A stretch of DNA of 64,000 nucleotides from WHSW01 sp963722175 (GCA_963722175.1 CAVRKA010000004.1:744001-808000); one strand, 5' to 3'; numbered from the stretch's first letter, positions 17,680 through 26,710 are shown. Notes: generated from the sequence alone by a model not told the origin. Numbers and translations: made by a program.

Positions 17680-18463
17680 ACCTCGGATCGCAGCCCTCGA
17701 CGAGCTCGGCGTTGCGCTGCGTGACTCCTTCGAGCAGCCCCGGCCGCGTGACCGCGTCCGCGTCGCGATGGCCACGGCCCTGGCGCTGCTCGCCGTGGCG
17801 ACCGCGACCGTGACGACCGCCCCCGGCCGCGCCGTCGCCGGTTGGGTCGCCGATCTGGTCGGGCTCAGCGACGACACCAAGCCCGAAACGGACCAGCAGC
17901 GTCTCTCGAATGCGGTGCTGATCGCCACCGAGGCCAGCCCCGGCGGAGAGCGGTACGAGGTCTATGCGGACTACGACTTCGACGAAGGGCTGTGCTTCAA
18001 CGTCCTCTGGCCCGGAGACCGGCGTCTGGCGAGCTGCCAGCTGACCGGCATCCGCGCCGACCTCGCGGTGCCGATCGTGAGCGTCCTGGCTCCGGGCACT
18101 CTTGCGGCGGGCGGCGTGGCGCCGGCCGGAACGGCCGAGGTCGAGGTGACCTACCGGCGATCCGCCGGCGCGGCAACCGACGTCGCGCCCTCCCGGGTCT
18201 TCTCGCTCGACTCGACGCTGCGCACCGACCTTCGGATCACGCCCGAGCAGGACTACGCGTTCTTCGTCGCCTTCCTGCCGGAGGGAATCGGCGACATCGC
18301 CGGACCTTCCCAGGCCCAGGTCGTTGCCTACGACGAGAGCGGTGACCCGCTCGGCCGATCCCCGATCCGCTGGGCGAAGACCGGCCTCGCCGGTCCGTCG
18401 ATCGTCTCCTGCACCGACGGCAACACCGTCACCGAGCAATTCTGCCCCGGCGGCCCGGACTAG
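17666..18463 (+). CDS. single-pass membrane protein, probable anti-sigma partner
   Basis: A 265-residue protein with a short cytoplasmic part (1-30), one membrane helix (about 34-52) and a 200-residue extracytoplasmic domain rich in beta strands, with cysteines in GLCFN, ASCQL, VSCTD and EQFCPGG. The N-terminal part is short and lacks the HxxxCxxC zinc motif of ZAS anti-sigma factors, so the anti-sigma role is inferred from the 14-base overlap with the ECF gene and the topology. AGGAGGAGG precedes its GTG. Its end overlaps the convergent regulator by four bases. Confidence 0.7.
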   Translation: MAPPEPRIAALDELGVALRDSFEQPRPRDRVRVAMATALALLAVATATVTTAPGRAVAGWVADLVGLSDDTKPETDQQRLSNAVLIATEASPGGERYEVYADYDFDEGLCFNVLWPGDRRLASCQLTGIRADLAVPIVSVLAPGTLAAGGVAPAGTAEVEVTYRRSAGAATDVAPSRVFSLDSTLRTDLRITPEQDYAFFVAFLPEGIGDIAGPSQAQVVAYDESGDPLGRSPIRWAKTGLAGPSIVSCTDGNTVTEQFCPGGPD

Positions 18464-19140
18464 TCGTCTTCGTATTCCCCCGGCCGGGCGGTGGGCCAGC
18501 CGATCTCGCCTCTGGCCAGGGCCAGCGCGACGGCGTGCGCCCGGCTCTGCGCTCCCAGCTTCTGGCGCGCGTTGGAGAGGTGGCGGCGCACCGTCTCCGG
18601 AGCGATCCGCAGGCGACCGGCCAGCTCGGTGCCCTCCTCGCCGTTGGCGATCCTGCTCAAGACCTCGCGCTCCCGATCGCTCAGCGCCGGGCCGGGAGTG
18701 ATCCCCTCCCCGAGGTCCGCGCCGGGAACCAGGACCAACAGGTGCAGCTCGCCGGCGATCCGTGGCGTGGCGCTGTAGTGGACTTCGACCACGCCACCGT
18801 TGGGCCGCCGAACGAGCAGCCGGCCGTGGCCGTGGCCGGCGGCGAGCAGCCGGCGCCACTCCGAGTCGAGCGCCTCGGTCGAGGTCCTGGCGACGAGCTG
18901 GTCGAGGCGATGCCTGGTCAGGGCGCTGAGCTGGAGGCCGAGCATCTGCAGCGCGGCGCGGTTGGCCTGGCGCAGGCGGCGGTCGTCGTCGAGGAGCAGC
19001 ATCGGGGCCGCCGCCCGGGCGAAGAAGCTCGCCGGGATCGAGGTGCGGGCATCACCGCCCCCGGTCAGCGACCTCGGGGGCTGGCCGGTGACAGACGAGC
19101 GTGGAGGCAAGTGCTGTTTCGTCCCTGATCGCGTGGCCAT
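18460..19140 (-). CDS. PAS-LuxR transcriptional regulator
   Basis: A 226-residue regulator. A PAS-like sensor domain (about 38-145) begins PMLLLDDDRRLRQANRAAL and includes VEVHYSATPRI. A LuxR-type helix-turn-helix (about 150-200) has LSDREREVLSRIANGEEGTELAGRL and PETVRRHLSNAR. There is no receiver domain, so it is not a classical response regulator; it may sense a ligand or redox state directly. It is convergent with the ECF/anti-sigma pair. The ATG at 19140 is the first in frame; a later start near the PAS domain is possible because the first 35 residues look unstructured. Confidence 0.85.
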   Translation of the reverse strand: MATRSGTKQHLPPRSSVTGQPPRSLTGGGDARTSIPASFFARAAAPMLLLDDDRRLRQANRAALQMLGLQLSALTRHRLDQLVARTSTEALDSEWRRLLAAGHGHGRLLVRRPNGGVVEVHYSATPRIAGELHLLVLVPGADLGEGITPGPALSDREREVLSRIANGEEGTELAGRLRIAPETVRRHLSNARQKLGAQSRAHAVALALARGEIGWPTARPGEYEDD

Positions 19141-19206
19141 TTTCTACGTGCCACTCAGTAAGTGGCCGCCCTGCCCGGTTCTGTGACAAGCGGCGAGAAC
19201 GAGAAA

Positions 19207-19224
19207 CGGCGCCCTGGGGCGCCG
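19207..19224. terminator. hairpin in the 19141-19320 intergenic region
   Basis: CGGCGCC-CTGG-GGCGCCG is a perfect 7-bp stem in the 180-base gap upstream of the PAS-LuxR gene and downstream of the DUF488 gene. It fits a terminator for the minus-strand sulfatase-DUF488 operon. No T-tract is present. Nothing else is recognised in this gap. Confidence 0.4.
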
Positions 19225-19320
19225 CTCTCGCACAAGGGGGGTTGTGAGGTTCTTCTGGTCTCCTCATCGGATCTCCCGGCCCGGAGTTGAGCCCGTCGCC
19301 GCCCCGCTTACCCGTTTCGT

Positions 19321-19836
19321 TCATCGACCGGAACACCCCGACCAGGGCAGGTGGCCGACCGAGACGCCATGGCGCTCGGCCATCCGCGAGGCGATCAGGG
19401 ACCTGTGACACGCCTGGGGGTCACGCTCCACGCACATCAGGGCAGCGGGGCCGTCGGTCGGGAGCGACTCGACGATCGCCCCCAGGTCTGCCCGATCGAG
19501 GATCTCGCTCGTGTAGCGGCTCACGTACTCCGTTGTCAGATCGACGCGCGCCCTCCGCGCGATCCCGCGGCGATCGTCCTCCGCGTATTGCTGCTTGCGC
19601 ATCGCGGTCGTCGGCGCCAGCTCCGGCCGGTGCTCGTACGGGATCCCGGCCTCGGCGAGCGCGGCCTGAAGGCGCTTCGAGTTCGCCCACGCGTATTCGG
19701 CCCCGCGCACGCCGCGGCGCTGGCGCACGTCGAGCAGGAGCCGCACTCGAGCGTCGGCCAGAGCCGCGAGGAAGCTCTCGACCGTGAACCCGTAGACCCC
19801 GATCGTCACCACGCGCCGCACCGTGCGCCCGGTCAC
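19321..19836 (-). CDS. DUF488 family protein
   Basis: A 171-residue DUF488 protein. The family signature C-V-E-R-D-P plus C-H-R (residues about 138-146, CVERDPQACHR) is intact, as are the N-terminal TIGVYGFTVESF and LLLDVRQRR segments. The fold is known from structures but the biochemical role is not; the two cysteines suggest redox or metal chemistry. Its GTG overlaps the stop of the sulfatase (GTGA), so both are translated from one message. There is no obvious functional link between them. Confidence 0.88.
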   Translation of the reverse strand: MTGRTVRRVVTIGVYGFTVESFLAALADARVRLLLDVRQRRGVRGAEYAWANSKRLQAALAEAGIPYEHRPELAPTTAMRKQQYAEDDRRGIARRARVDLTTEYVSRYTSEILDRADLGAIVESLPTDGPAALMCVERDPQACHRSLIASRMAERHGVSVGHLPWSGCSGR

Positions 19837-21398
19837 TCGCAGTCCGGGCTGCCCGGAGCGCCGTCCTGGCGCGTTCCGTTGCAGCGTTGCAGCACGGACA
19901 CCCGCTCCCTGAGCTCGTCCTCCCGTTCCTCGAGCTCGGGGGTGGCGCCCGGAAACAGGTTGTCCAGCTCGAACGGGTCGGCCTGCAGGTCGTAGTGCTC
20001 GACCTCGAGATCGGTGACGCAGGCGCCCGCGTCGTTCTCGATCTGCGTGTACCGCGCGTACAGCGCCTCCTCGGTCCGGATGGCCGCGTACTCACAGGCG
20101 CCGCCCTCGGCCCGGCGGCCGCCGGAGCCGTGGGGCGCGCGGTACTCGATCAACACACCGCGTTGCCCGAAGCCCGCCGCGTCCCCTTCGAGCAGCGGCA
20201 CCAGCGAGCGGCCGTCCAGGGTGCGGCACTCGCCGTCCTCCCCGCACGGCTGCGCGCCGGCGAGCTCGAGCAGGGTGGGAGCGAGATCGATGTTCGCCAC
20301 CACCTCGGGCACCGCCGGCACCGCCTCGCCGTCGATGAGATACCGGCTCGGGACGCGCATCACGAGCGGCTGGACGATCGACTCCTCGTAGGGGAGGCCC
20401 TTGCCCCGGCGGAGGCGGTGCTCGCCCAGGAAGTAGCCGTTGTCGCCGGTGAGGATCAGGACGGTGTTCGCAAGCTCCCCGGTCTCCTCCAGCGCTCCCA
20501 CGATCGCCTTCACGCCGCGATCGACCTGTCGCAGCGACGCCGCCCGGCATCGGTACTTGCGCCTCAGCTCCTTGACGTCGGCGGGCCGCAGCGGCCGCAG
20601 CCGGTCGATGAACGCCGGCTTGTCCAGCACGTCGGCCTCGCCGAAGGACGGCGGAGGCGGGTCGGGGAAGATCGCCCGCGAGTAGCGACCGATGTCGCGC
20701 GGGGCTGGCTCCGCCGCGTCGTCGCAGACCGATCCCCTGGTGTCGTGGCTGTGGGGCGCCACGTGCGCGACGTGGATGAAGAAGGGGTCGTCGCCGGCGG
20801 CGAAGTCGCGGATCAGCGTGACGGCGCGCTCGTTGATCACCGAGGTCGCGTAGTCCCGCGGCTGGCCGCCGAACCGGACCGGGACGCCGTCGTCCGAGAT
20901 GACGTAGCGGTAGTAGCTGTTGACGAGCAGCCCGAACCAATCGGTGTATCCGGGGGCCGGCATCGCCGCCGGCTCGACCGCGTCCTCGTACCCGTGCATG
21001 AACTTGCCGACGAGCGCCGTGCGATAGCCGGCCTCGTGAAGCCAGACGGGCAGCACGTTCTCCTTGCCGTTCAGCGCGACGTAGCCGGGCGTGTTTTGAA
21101 AGACGCCGTTGTTGTGGGCGTACTGGCCGGTGTAGAAGCCGGCGCGGGACGGGCAGCAGATCGGCGTCGTCGCGACGAAGTCGCTGAACACCGTCCCGGG
21201 CTCGACCAGCAGGTCGTGCGTCCAAGGCATGAACTGCTCGGTCACCGTCGAGGCCGACTGGTCGTCGGTCATGATCACGACGATGTTCGGCCGCGGGTCG
21301 GGCTCGCCGTCAGGCGCCGAGGTCTCGCCGCTGGTTGGCGCTGCGATCAGGAGGGCCGCCGCACCCCCGGCGACCGCGGAGATAATCGACCGGTTCAC
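19833..21398 (-). CDS. exported sulfatase (FGly-type)
   Basis: A 521-residue type I sulfatase resembling N-acetylglucosamine-6-sulfatases. The signal peptide covers residues 1-24. D45/D46 (IMTDDQSA) are metal ligands. C81 in C81-C-P-S-R is the cysteine converted to formylglycine, and HSHDT and TGDNGYFLGEHR supply further active-site residues. It would cleave sulfate esters of extracellular polysaccharides. It needs a formylglycine-generating enzyme encoded elsewhere. A TAGCGT box lies six bases before the GTG start, suggesting a leaderless transcript. A paralogue is at 52554. Confidence 0.93.
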   Translation of the reverse strand: MNRSIISAVAGGAAALLIAAPTSGETSAPDGEPDPRPNIVVIMTDDQSASTVTEQFMPWTHDLLVEPGTVFSDFVATTPICCPSRAGFYTGQYAHNNGVFQNTPGYVALNGKENVLPVWLHEAGYRTALVGKFMHGYEDAVEPAAMPAPGYTDWFGLLVNSYYRYVISDDGVPVRFGGQPRDYATSVINERAVTLIRDFAAGDDPFFIHVAHVAPHSHDTRGSVCDDAAEPAPRDIGRYSRAIFPDPPPPSFGEADVLDKPAFIDRLRPLRPADVKELRRKYRCRAASLRQVDRGVKAIVGALEETGELANTVLILTGDNGYFLGEHRLRRGKGLPYEESIVQPLVMRVPSRYLIDGEAVPAVPEVVANIDLAPTLLELAGAQPCGEDGECRTLDGRSLVPLLEGDAAGFGQRGVLIEYRAPHGSGGRRAEGGACEYAAIRTEEALYARYTQIENDAGACVTDLEVEHYDLQADPFELDNLFPGATPELEEREDELRERVSVLQRCNGTRQDGAPGSPDCE

Positions 21399-21503
21399 GC
21401 GCCCACGCTATCCGGGCCGGTCGGAGGTCGCGTCCGCAGGACGATGGCTGCGCGGTAGTCGAACGCAACTGGAGCTCCGCCGTGATGCGAGAGACTGGGG
21501 CGC

Positions 21504-23144
21504 ATGAACGCGTCGAAGCCGGTTCTGGTCGCGGTCGACGACGACCGCGAGGCGTTGGCGCGGATCCACGACGAGCTCGAGCGGCGTTATGACGACGACT
21601 ACCGGGTCTGGAGCTGCGGCTCACCGGCAAGCGCAGTCGCCGGGCTCGAGGAGATGCGGGCGGCCGGGGAGGAGGTCGCGCTGGTGCTCGCCGACGTGTG
21701 GATGTCGGAGCAGCACGGTCCGGAGGTGCTCGAGCGGGTTCGAAGCCTGCACCCGCATGCGAAGCGGGCGCTCATGATCGACTGGGGAGGGTGGGGAGAC
21801 CGGCCGACGGCGGACGCGCTACTGCATGCGATGGCCACCGGCAGGATCGACTTCTACGCGCTCAAACCGGCGGGGGCCGGCGACCAGCAGTTTCACCGGT
21901 TCGTCGCCGAGTTGCTGGACGAGTGGTCTCGCGAGCGTTCGTCGGTCGCGCACGAACTCTCGATGATCGCGGACCCGGCCGAGCCGCGCACGCACGAGAT
22001 CCGCGATCTGCTGAAGCGAAGCGGCGTGTCCTACGGGTTCGAGCCGGCCGCCCGCGCGGTCCCGACCCTGCGCATGCGCGACGGACGCACGCTCCGGAAC
22101 CCCACCAACGAGGAGATCGTGGCCGCCTTCGGCGTCGACACCGAGCAGGTGGAGCAGACCGACTGGGATCTGGTCGTCGTCGGCGCGGGCCCCGCGGGCC
22201 TCTCGGCAGCCGTCTATGCGTCATCGGAGGGCCTGCGGACGCTGGTGGTCGAGCGCTACACGATCGGGGGCCAGGCGGGATCGAGCTCGCTGATTCGCAA
22301 CTACCTTGGGTTCCCCCGGGGGGTCATCGGCGCCGAGCTCGCCCAGCGCGCCTACCAGCAGGCGTGGCTGTTCGGCGTCCGGTTTGCGATCAGCCGCGAG
22401 GCGAGGACGCTCGAGATCGACTCGCACCCGTACGCGCTCGTCTGCGACGGCGGGTTCACGGTCCGTGCGAGCGCGGTGCTGCTCGCCACAGGCGCCTCCT
22501 ATCGGCGCCTCGAGATCCCCGGCCTCGAGGATCTCACCGGGGCCGGGGTCTACTACGGCGCCTCGACCGTCGAGGGCCTCGGGCTCGGCGGCGGGGACGT
22601 CTACGTCATCGGCGGTGGGAACTCGGCCGGACAGGCGGCGCTCCACCTGGCTCGCACCGCGGGCCGCGTGCGGCTGCTCGTCCGTAGCAGCACGCTCGCC
22701 GATTCGATGTCCGAGTACCTGCGGACCACGATCGACGCGACCGGGAACGTCGACGTGCTGGTGGAGACCGAGGTCGTCGACGGCGGCGGCGAGGGCCGGC
22801 TCGAGTGGCTCGAGCTGCGTGACGCGCGCGGCCTGCGGAGGGAGGTCGAAGCGGCCGCCCTGTTCGTCCTGATCGGAGCGAAGCCGCTCACCGCATGGCT
22901 CCCGGACGCCGTGGCGATGGACCCGAGCGGGCACGTGCTGACGGGCGCGGACGCGTTCGCCGCCGCAGGGTCGGGCTGGCCGCTGGAGCGTTCCCCGACG
23001 ACCTACGAGACGAGCGTCCCCGGCGTCTTCGCCGTCGGGGACACCCGCTGGGGCGCGATCAAGCGGGTCGCCTCCGCCGTCGGGGAGGGATCGGTTGCGA
23101 TCCCCGACGTGCACAGGTGGCTACAGACGACCCCGACCGGGTGA
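21504..23144 (+). CDS. receiver-glutaredoxin-like-thioredoxin reductase-like fusion
   Basis: A 546-residue three-domain protein. Residues 1-125 form a response-regulator receiver (acidic D12-D14, phosphoacceptor D64, Lys in FYALKPAG). About 150-207 resembles a glutaredoxin-type domain (RTHEIRDLLKRSGVSYGFEP, VPTLRMRDG) without the CPxC site. About 212-546 is a pyridine nucleotide-disulfide oxidoreductase with FAD motif G227-A-G-P-A-G and NADPH motif G370-G-G-N-S-A-G. The CxxC expected at about 351-362 is absent (YYGASTVEG there). It therefore binds FAD and NAD(P)H but cannot act as a normal thioredoxin reductase. Such fusions are known in actinobacteria; the function is unresolved. Confidence 0.88.
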   Translation: MNASKPVLVAVDDDREALARIHDELERRYDDDYRVWSCGSPASAVAGLEEMRAAGEEVALVLADVWMSEQHGPEVLERVRSLHPHAKRALMIDWGGWGDRPTADALLHAMATGRIDFYALKPAGAGDQQFHRFVAELLDEWSRERSSVAHELSMIADPAEPRTHEIRDLLKRSGVSYGFEPAARAVPTLRMRDGRTLRNPTNEEIVAAFGVDTEQVEQTDWDLVVVGAGPAGLSAAVYASSEGLRTLVVERYTIGGQAGSSSLIRNYLGFPRGVIGAELAQRAYQQAWLFGVRFAISREARTLEIDSHPYALVCDGGFTVRASAVLLATGASYRRLEIPGLEDLTGAGVYYGASTVEGLGLGGGDVYVIGGGNSAGQAALHLARTAGRVRLLVRSSTLADSMSEYLRTTIDATGNVDVLVETEVVDGGGEGRLEWLELRDARGLRREVEAAALFVLIGAKPLTAWLPDAVAMDPSGHVLTGADAFAAAGSGWPLERSPTTYETSVPGVFAVGDTRWGAIKRVASAVGEGSVAIPDVHRWLQTTPTG

Positions 23145-23177
23145 CGGCCGCGCTAGGACCTCTCCGCGCGACTCAAC

Positions 23178-25994
23178 TCAACCGCAGCCGGTGTTGTTGC
23201 CGCAGGAAGAGCACGTGTAGCAGGAGCCCGTGCGCTGCATCATCCCGCCGCACTGCTCGCAGGCGGGGCCGAGGTCGCCGCCGGACGAGAGCTTCGCCGG
23301 GATCACCGGCGGGGAGTCGGTGAGCGCCGCGGCGGCCGGCTTCGCCTCGGCCTTCGGGGCGGCCAGCGGTTCCGCGGAACCGTTGCCGTTCCCGTGACCG
23401 TTGCCGCCGTTCGCCGGCGCAGCGGTGTCGTCCGTGAACATCGCCAGCTGCGCCTCCTTGCGGGCCCGCACCTCGGGGGTGAGGATGCCGAGGTCCTCGA
23501 GCTCGTCGAGGTCGTCGATGAAGCGACTCCCGAGCCAGCGCATGATGTAGTCGGGCATCGACTTCGCGAACGGGATCTCCGGGTTGCCGGTGATCCCCTC
23601 CGGGTCGAAGCGCATGTAGCTGAACTTCTTCACGAACGTCTCCAGCGGCACCCCGTACTGCAGGCCGATCGAGATCGCGGTCGCGAACGCGTTCAGCATC
23701 CCGCGCAGGGTCGAACCCTCCTTGCCGATGTCGGTGAGGAAGATCTCGCCGATCGTGCCGTCCTCGTACTTGCCGGCGGTGATGTAGCCCTCGTGGCCGG
23801 CGATCGAGAACTTGTGGGTGATCGACTCCCGCTCGCGCGGCATCTTCCGGCGCACCGGCGCCGGGTCGGCGGCCTGCTCGGCCCCGGCCTCCGCGTCGTC
23901 CTGGGCGTCGGTGCGCAGCGCCTGGGCGGTCTTCGAGCCGTCGCGATAGATCGCGAGCGCCTTCAGCCCGTGCTTGTGGCCCTCGATGTAGGCCTCGGCG
24001 ATGTCGGCGACGGTCGCCGTCTGCGGCAGGTTGACCGTCTTCGAGATCGCGCCGGACAGGAACGGCTGCGCCGCGGCCATCATCTTGATGTGGCCCATGT
24101 GCGAGATCGCCCGCTCGCCGACGGCGACGTCGAACACCGGCAGGTGCTCGTCCTTCAGCGCCGGGGCGCCGACGATCGTGCTCTTGTCGTTGATGTAGGC
24201 CTCGATCTGCTCGACCTCGTGCTCCGAGTAGCCGAGCGTCTCGAGCGCCATCGGCACGGTCCGGTTGACGATCGTCATCTGACCGCCGCCGACCAGCTCC
24301 TTGAACTTGACCAGTGAGAAGTCGGGCTCGATCCCGGTCGTGTCGCAGTCCATCAGGAACGAGATCGTCCCGGTCGGCGCCAGCACCGTCGCCTGGGCGT
24401 TGCGGTAGCCGTGCTCGTCGCCGAGCTCGACCGCCTCGTCCCAGCTGCGGCGCGCGGCCTCGACCAGCTCGCCCTTGACCCCGTGCTCGGAGAGCTCGTA
24501 GGAGGCGTCGCGGTGCATCCGCATCACGCCGTTGTGGGCCTCGCGGTTCTGCGGATACTCCTCGTAGGGGCCGACCGCCGCGGCGATCTCGGCCGACTTG
24601 CGGTAGCCGCGCCCGGTCATCAGGGCGGTGATCGCGCCGGCGATGTTGCGTCCCTCGTCGGAGTCGTACGGGACCCCGTCGGACATCAGCAGGGCACCGA
24701 GGTTGGCGTAGCCGAGCCCGAGCTGGCGGAAGGCGCGCGCGTTGCGGCCGATCCCCTCGGTCGGGTACGAGCTCGGGCCGACGACGATCTCCTGGGCGAG
24801 GAACACCGTGTCGACGGTGTGCTCGAACTCCGCTGTGTCGAACGAGCCGTCGGCGCGGCGGAACTTCATCAGGTTGATCGAGGCGAGGTTGCAGGCCGAG
24901 TCGTCGACGTGCATGTATTCAGAGCACGGGTTCGACGCGTTGATCCGCCCGGACTCGGGGCACGTGTGCCAGCGGTTGATGATCGAGTCGTACTGGACGC
25001 CCGGGTCGGCGCACTGCCAGGCCGCCTCGGCGATCTGGCCCATCAGCTCGCGAGCCTTGACCGTCTTCGTGACCTCGCCGCCGTTGCGGGCGATCAGATC
25101 CCAGTCGGAGTCGGCCTCGACCGCGGCCATGAACTCGTCGGTGACCCGGACCGAGTTGTTGGCGTTCTGGTACTGGATCGAGGTGAAGCCGTCGCCGTCG
25201 ATCGACATGTCGAAGCCGGCTTCGCGCAGGGCGTTGGCCTTGCGCTCCTCCTTGGCCTTGCACCAGACGAAGTCCTCGATGTCGGGGTGGTCGACGTCGA
25301 GCACGACCATCTTCGCCGCGCGGCGCGTCTTGCCGCCCGACTTGATCGTCCCGGCCCAGGAGTCGGCGCCGCGCATGAAGCTGACCGGGCCGGACGCGAG
25401 CCCGCCCTTCGAGAGGTGCTCGACCGAGCCGCGGATGTTGGAGAGGTTGATCCCGGAGCCGGAGCCGCCGCGGAAGATCTGGCCCTCCTTGGTGTTCCAG
25501 TCGAGGATCGACTCCATCGTGTCCTCGACGCTGAGGATGAAGCAGGCGGAGCACTGCGGGTGCTCCTCGAAGCCGACGTTGAACCAGACCGGGCTGTTGA
25601 AGGCGGCCTTCTGGTGGAGCAGGATGTGGGTGAGCTCCATCTCGAACGCGTCGGCGTCCTCGTCGGAGGCGAAGTAGCCGCCCTCGCGGCCCCAGCCGGC
25701 GATCGTCCCGGCGACCCGGGAGATCATCTGCTTGACCGAGGTCTCGCGCTCGTCCGATCCGAGCCGGCCGCGGAAGTACTTCTGGGCGACGATGTTGGTG
25801 GCGTTCTGCGACCAGGTCGCCGGGAACTCGACCCCGCGCTGCTCGAAGGCGGGCTTGTCCGGATCGCCGATCACCGCGTCGCGGAGCTCCCACTCGACCT
25901 CATCGAAGGGGTGGACCGCCGGGGTCGTGTGCCGCCGTGAGCAGACCACTCCGTCGTGACCCGGATTTACGGTTTTTGCAGCGCTTTCAGACAT
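23178..25994 (-). CDS. nrdJ: adenosylcobalamin-dependent (class II) ribonucleotide reductase
   Basis: A 938-residue vitamin B12-dependent ribonucleoside-diphosphate reductase. It contains FNSPVWFNVG, QCSACFILSVEDTMES, GGSGSGINLS and NPCSEYMHVDDSACNLASIN, typical of class II catalytic barrels, and ends in a Cys-rich tail with CEQCGG, CYTCSSCG and TGCG that passes electrons to the active site. A Gly/Asn/Ala-rich linker precedes the tail. It makes dNTP precursors with or without oxygen. AGGAGGAGG precedes the ATG; the TTG 18 bases upstream is less likely. It is the second gene of the nrdR-nrdJ operon, 36 bases after nrdR. Confidence 0.96.
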   Translation of the reverse strand: MSESAAKTVNPGHDGVVCSRRHTTPAVHPFDEVEWELRDAVIGDPDKPAFEQRGVEFPATWSQNATNIVAQKYFRGRLGSDERETSVKQMISRVAGTIAGWGREGGYFASDEDADAFEMELTHILLHQKAAFNSPVWFNVGFEEHPQCSACFILSVEDTMESILDWNTKEGQIFRGGSGSGINLSNIRGSVEHLSKGGLASGPVSFMRGADSWAGTIKSGGKTRRAAKMVVLDVDHPDIEDFVWCKAKEERKANALREAGFDMSIDGDGFTSIQYQNANNSVRVTDEFMAAVEADSDWDLIARNGGEVTKTVKARELMGQIAEAAWQCADPGVQYDSIINRWHTCPESGRINASNPCSEYMHVDDSACNLASINLMKFRRADGSFDTAEFEHTVDTVFLAQEIVVGPSSYPTEGIGRNARAFRQLGLGYANLGALLMSDGVPYDSDEGRNIAGAITALMTGRGYRKSAEIAAAVGPYEEYPQNREAHNGVMRMHRDASYELSEHGVKGELVEAARRSWDEAVELGDEHGYRNAQATVLAPTGTISFLMDCDTTGIEPDFSLVKFKELVGGGQMTIVNRTVPMALETLGYSEHEVEQIEAYINDKSTIVGAPALKDEHLPVFDVAVGERAISHMGHIKMMAAAQPFLSGAISKTVNLPQTATVADIAEAYIEGHKHGLKALAIYRDGSKTAQALRTDAQDDAEAGAEQAADPAPVRRKMPRERESITHKFSIAGHEGYITAGKYEDGTIGEIFLTDIGKEGSTLRGMLNAFATAISIGLQYGVPLETFVKKFSYMRFDPEGITGNPEIPFAKSMPDYIMRWLGSRFIDDLDELEDLGILTPEVRARKEAQLAMFTDDTAAPANGGNGHGNGNGSAEPLAAPKAEAKPAAAALTDSPPVIPAKLSSGGDLGPACEQCGGMMQRTGSCYTCSSCGNNTGCG

Positions 25995-26030
25995 CCTCTG
26001 CCTCCTCCTCAACTACTGAACATCAAGCCT

Positions 26031-26510
26031 TCAGCCCGCCTGAGCGGGTAACGATGCACTCTCGCGGGCGCCCCGGACGGAACCCTCCGCAGCCGACTCC
26101 GCAAACTCCGGGTTCGGCGACGGGAGGGTGCCGAGGAACTGCAGGTAGGCGCCGTGGTCGAGGTCGCGCAGGCCCTCGAGGCAGAGCTCGCCGATCCGCT
26201 CCGCCGGCAGCTCGCCGCCGCCGGTCTCGAGCGCCAGCTCGACCCGCTGGACGAGCGCCTCGACGTCGTCGGCTCCCACCTGCCGCTTGTGGGTCGAGCG
26301 CAGCAGCGCCGCGCGCAGCTTGGTGCGGTCGAAGCGCTGTCGCGACCCGTCGCGCTTGATGACGAAGACCGGCTCACGATCGCGGCGCTCATAGGTGGTG
26401 AACCGGTGGCCGCAGGTCGCGCAGGCCCGCCGGCGCCGGACGGCGTCGCCGTCGTCGGCGCGGCGGCTCTCCAGGACCCTGGTCGGCTGCTGGCATCGCG
26501 GACAATCCAT
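26031..26510 (-). CDS. nrdR: transcriptional repressor NrdR
   Basis: A 159-residue NrdR, the ATP/dATP-sensing repressor of ribonucleotide reductase genes. The zinc ribbon uses C3, C6, C30 and C33. The ATP-cone domain spans about 48-138 with VIKRDGSRQRFDRTKL and ELCLEGLRDLDHGAYLQF. The C-terminal tail of about 20 residues is Ala/Glu rich. It is the first gene of the operon with nrdJ, and two CTA-N4-TAG palindromes upstream are its probable own binding sites. GAAGGAGA precedes the start. Confidence 0.96.
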   Translation of the reverse strand: MDCPRCQQPTRVLESRRADDGDAVRRRRACATCGHRFTTYERRDREPVFVIKRDGSRQRFDRTKLRAALLRSTHKRQVGADDVEALVQRVELALETGGGELPAERIGELCLEGLRDLDHGAYLQFLGTLPSPNPEFAESAAEGSVRGARESASLPAQAG

Positions 26511-26523
26511 CGAAGGAGATTCT

Positions 26524-26569
26524 ACTAGGCGTAGTGGTTTCCTTCTCGGCCGTGGCGCTAGATGTAGCG
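26524..26569. promoter_or_regulatory. tandem NrdR boxes
   Basis: Two palindromes centred 33 bases apart, about three helical turns: ACTA-GGCG-TAGT (26524-26535) and CGCTA-GATG-TAGCG (26556-26569). Both share CTAGxxGTAG, close to the CwAwATnTwG core of NrdR boxes. The first is 14 bases from the nrdR start. Paired boxes at this spacing are the usual NrdR operator. Confidence 0.75.
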
Positions 26570-26599
26570 TTTACGAGGCTGGGTGGGGTTGGGGGTGGA

Positions 26600-26648
26600 G
26601 ACGAACGTGGGTCTACACGGCTATAGCCCGGGTCAACCCACGTTCGTC
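26600..26648. repeat. 13-bp perfect inverted repeat with nested palindrome
   Basis: GACGAACGTGGGT (26600-26612) and ACCCACGTTCGTC (26636-26648) are perfect complements around a 23-base loop that itself contains the palindrome GGCTATAGCC. It lies between the NrdR boxes and the divergent haemolysin III gene. It could be an operator, a bidirectional terminator or a cruciform; it is not explained by either gene. A G-rich run (26581-26599) precedes it. Confidence 0.6.
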
Positions 26649-26710
26649 ACGCGACCCCCTCATTGATCGTTGTTGTCCGCCTCACCGACGCGGCCCGGCC
26701 CGCGCCCCGC

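Noticed and set aside
17666..18463. Zinc-binding anti-sigma (ZAS) factor
   Set aside because: No HxxxCxxC motif in the short cytoplasmic part; only overlap and topology support an anti-sigma role.
26580..26599. G-quadruplex in the nrdR upstream region
   Set aside because: Only three runs of three or more G with a final GG; not a full four-run motif, so not listed as a feature.
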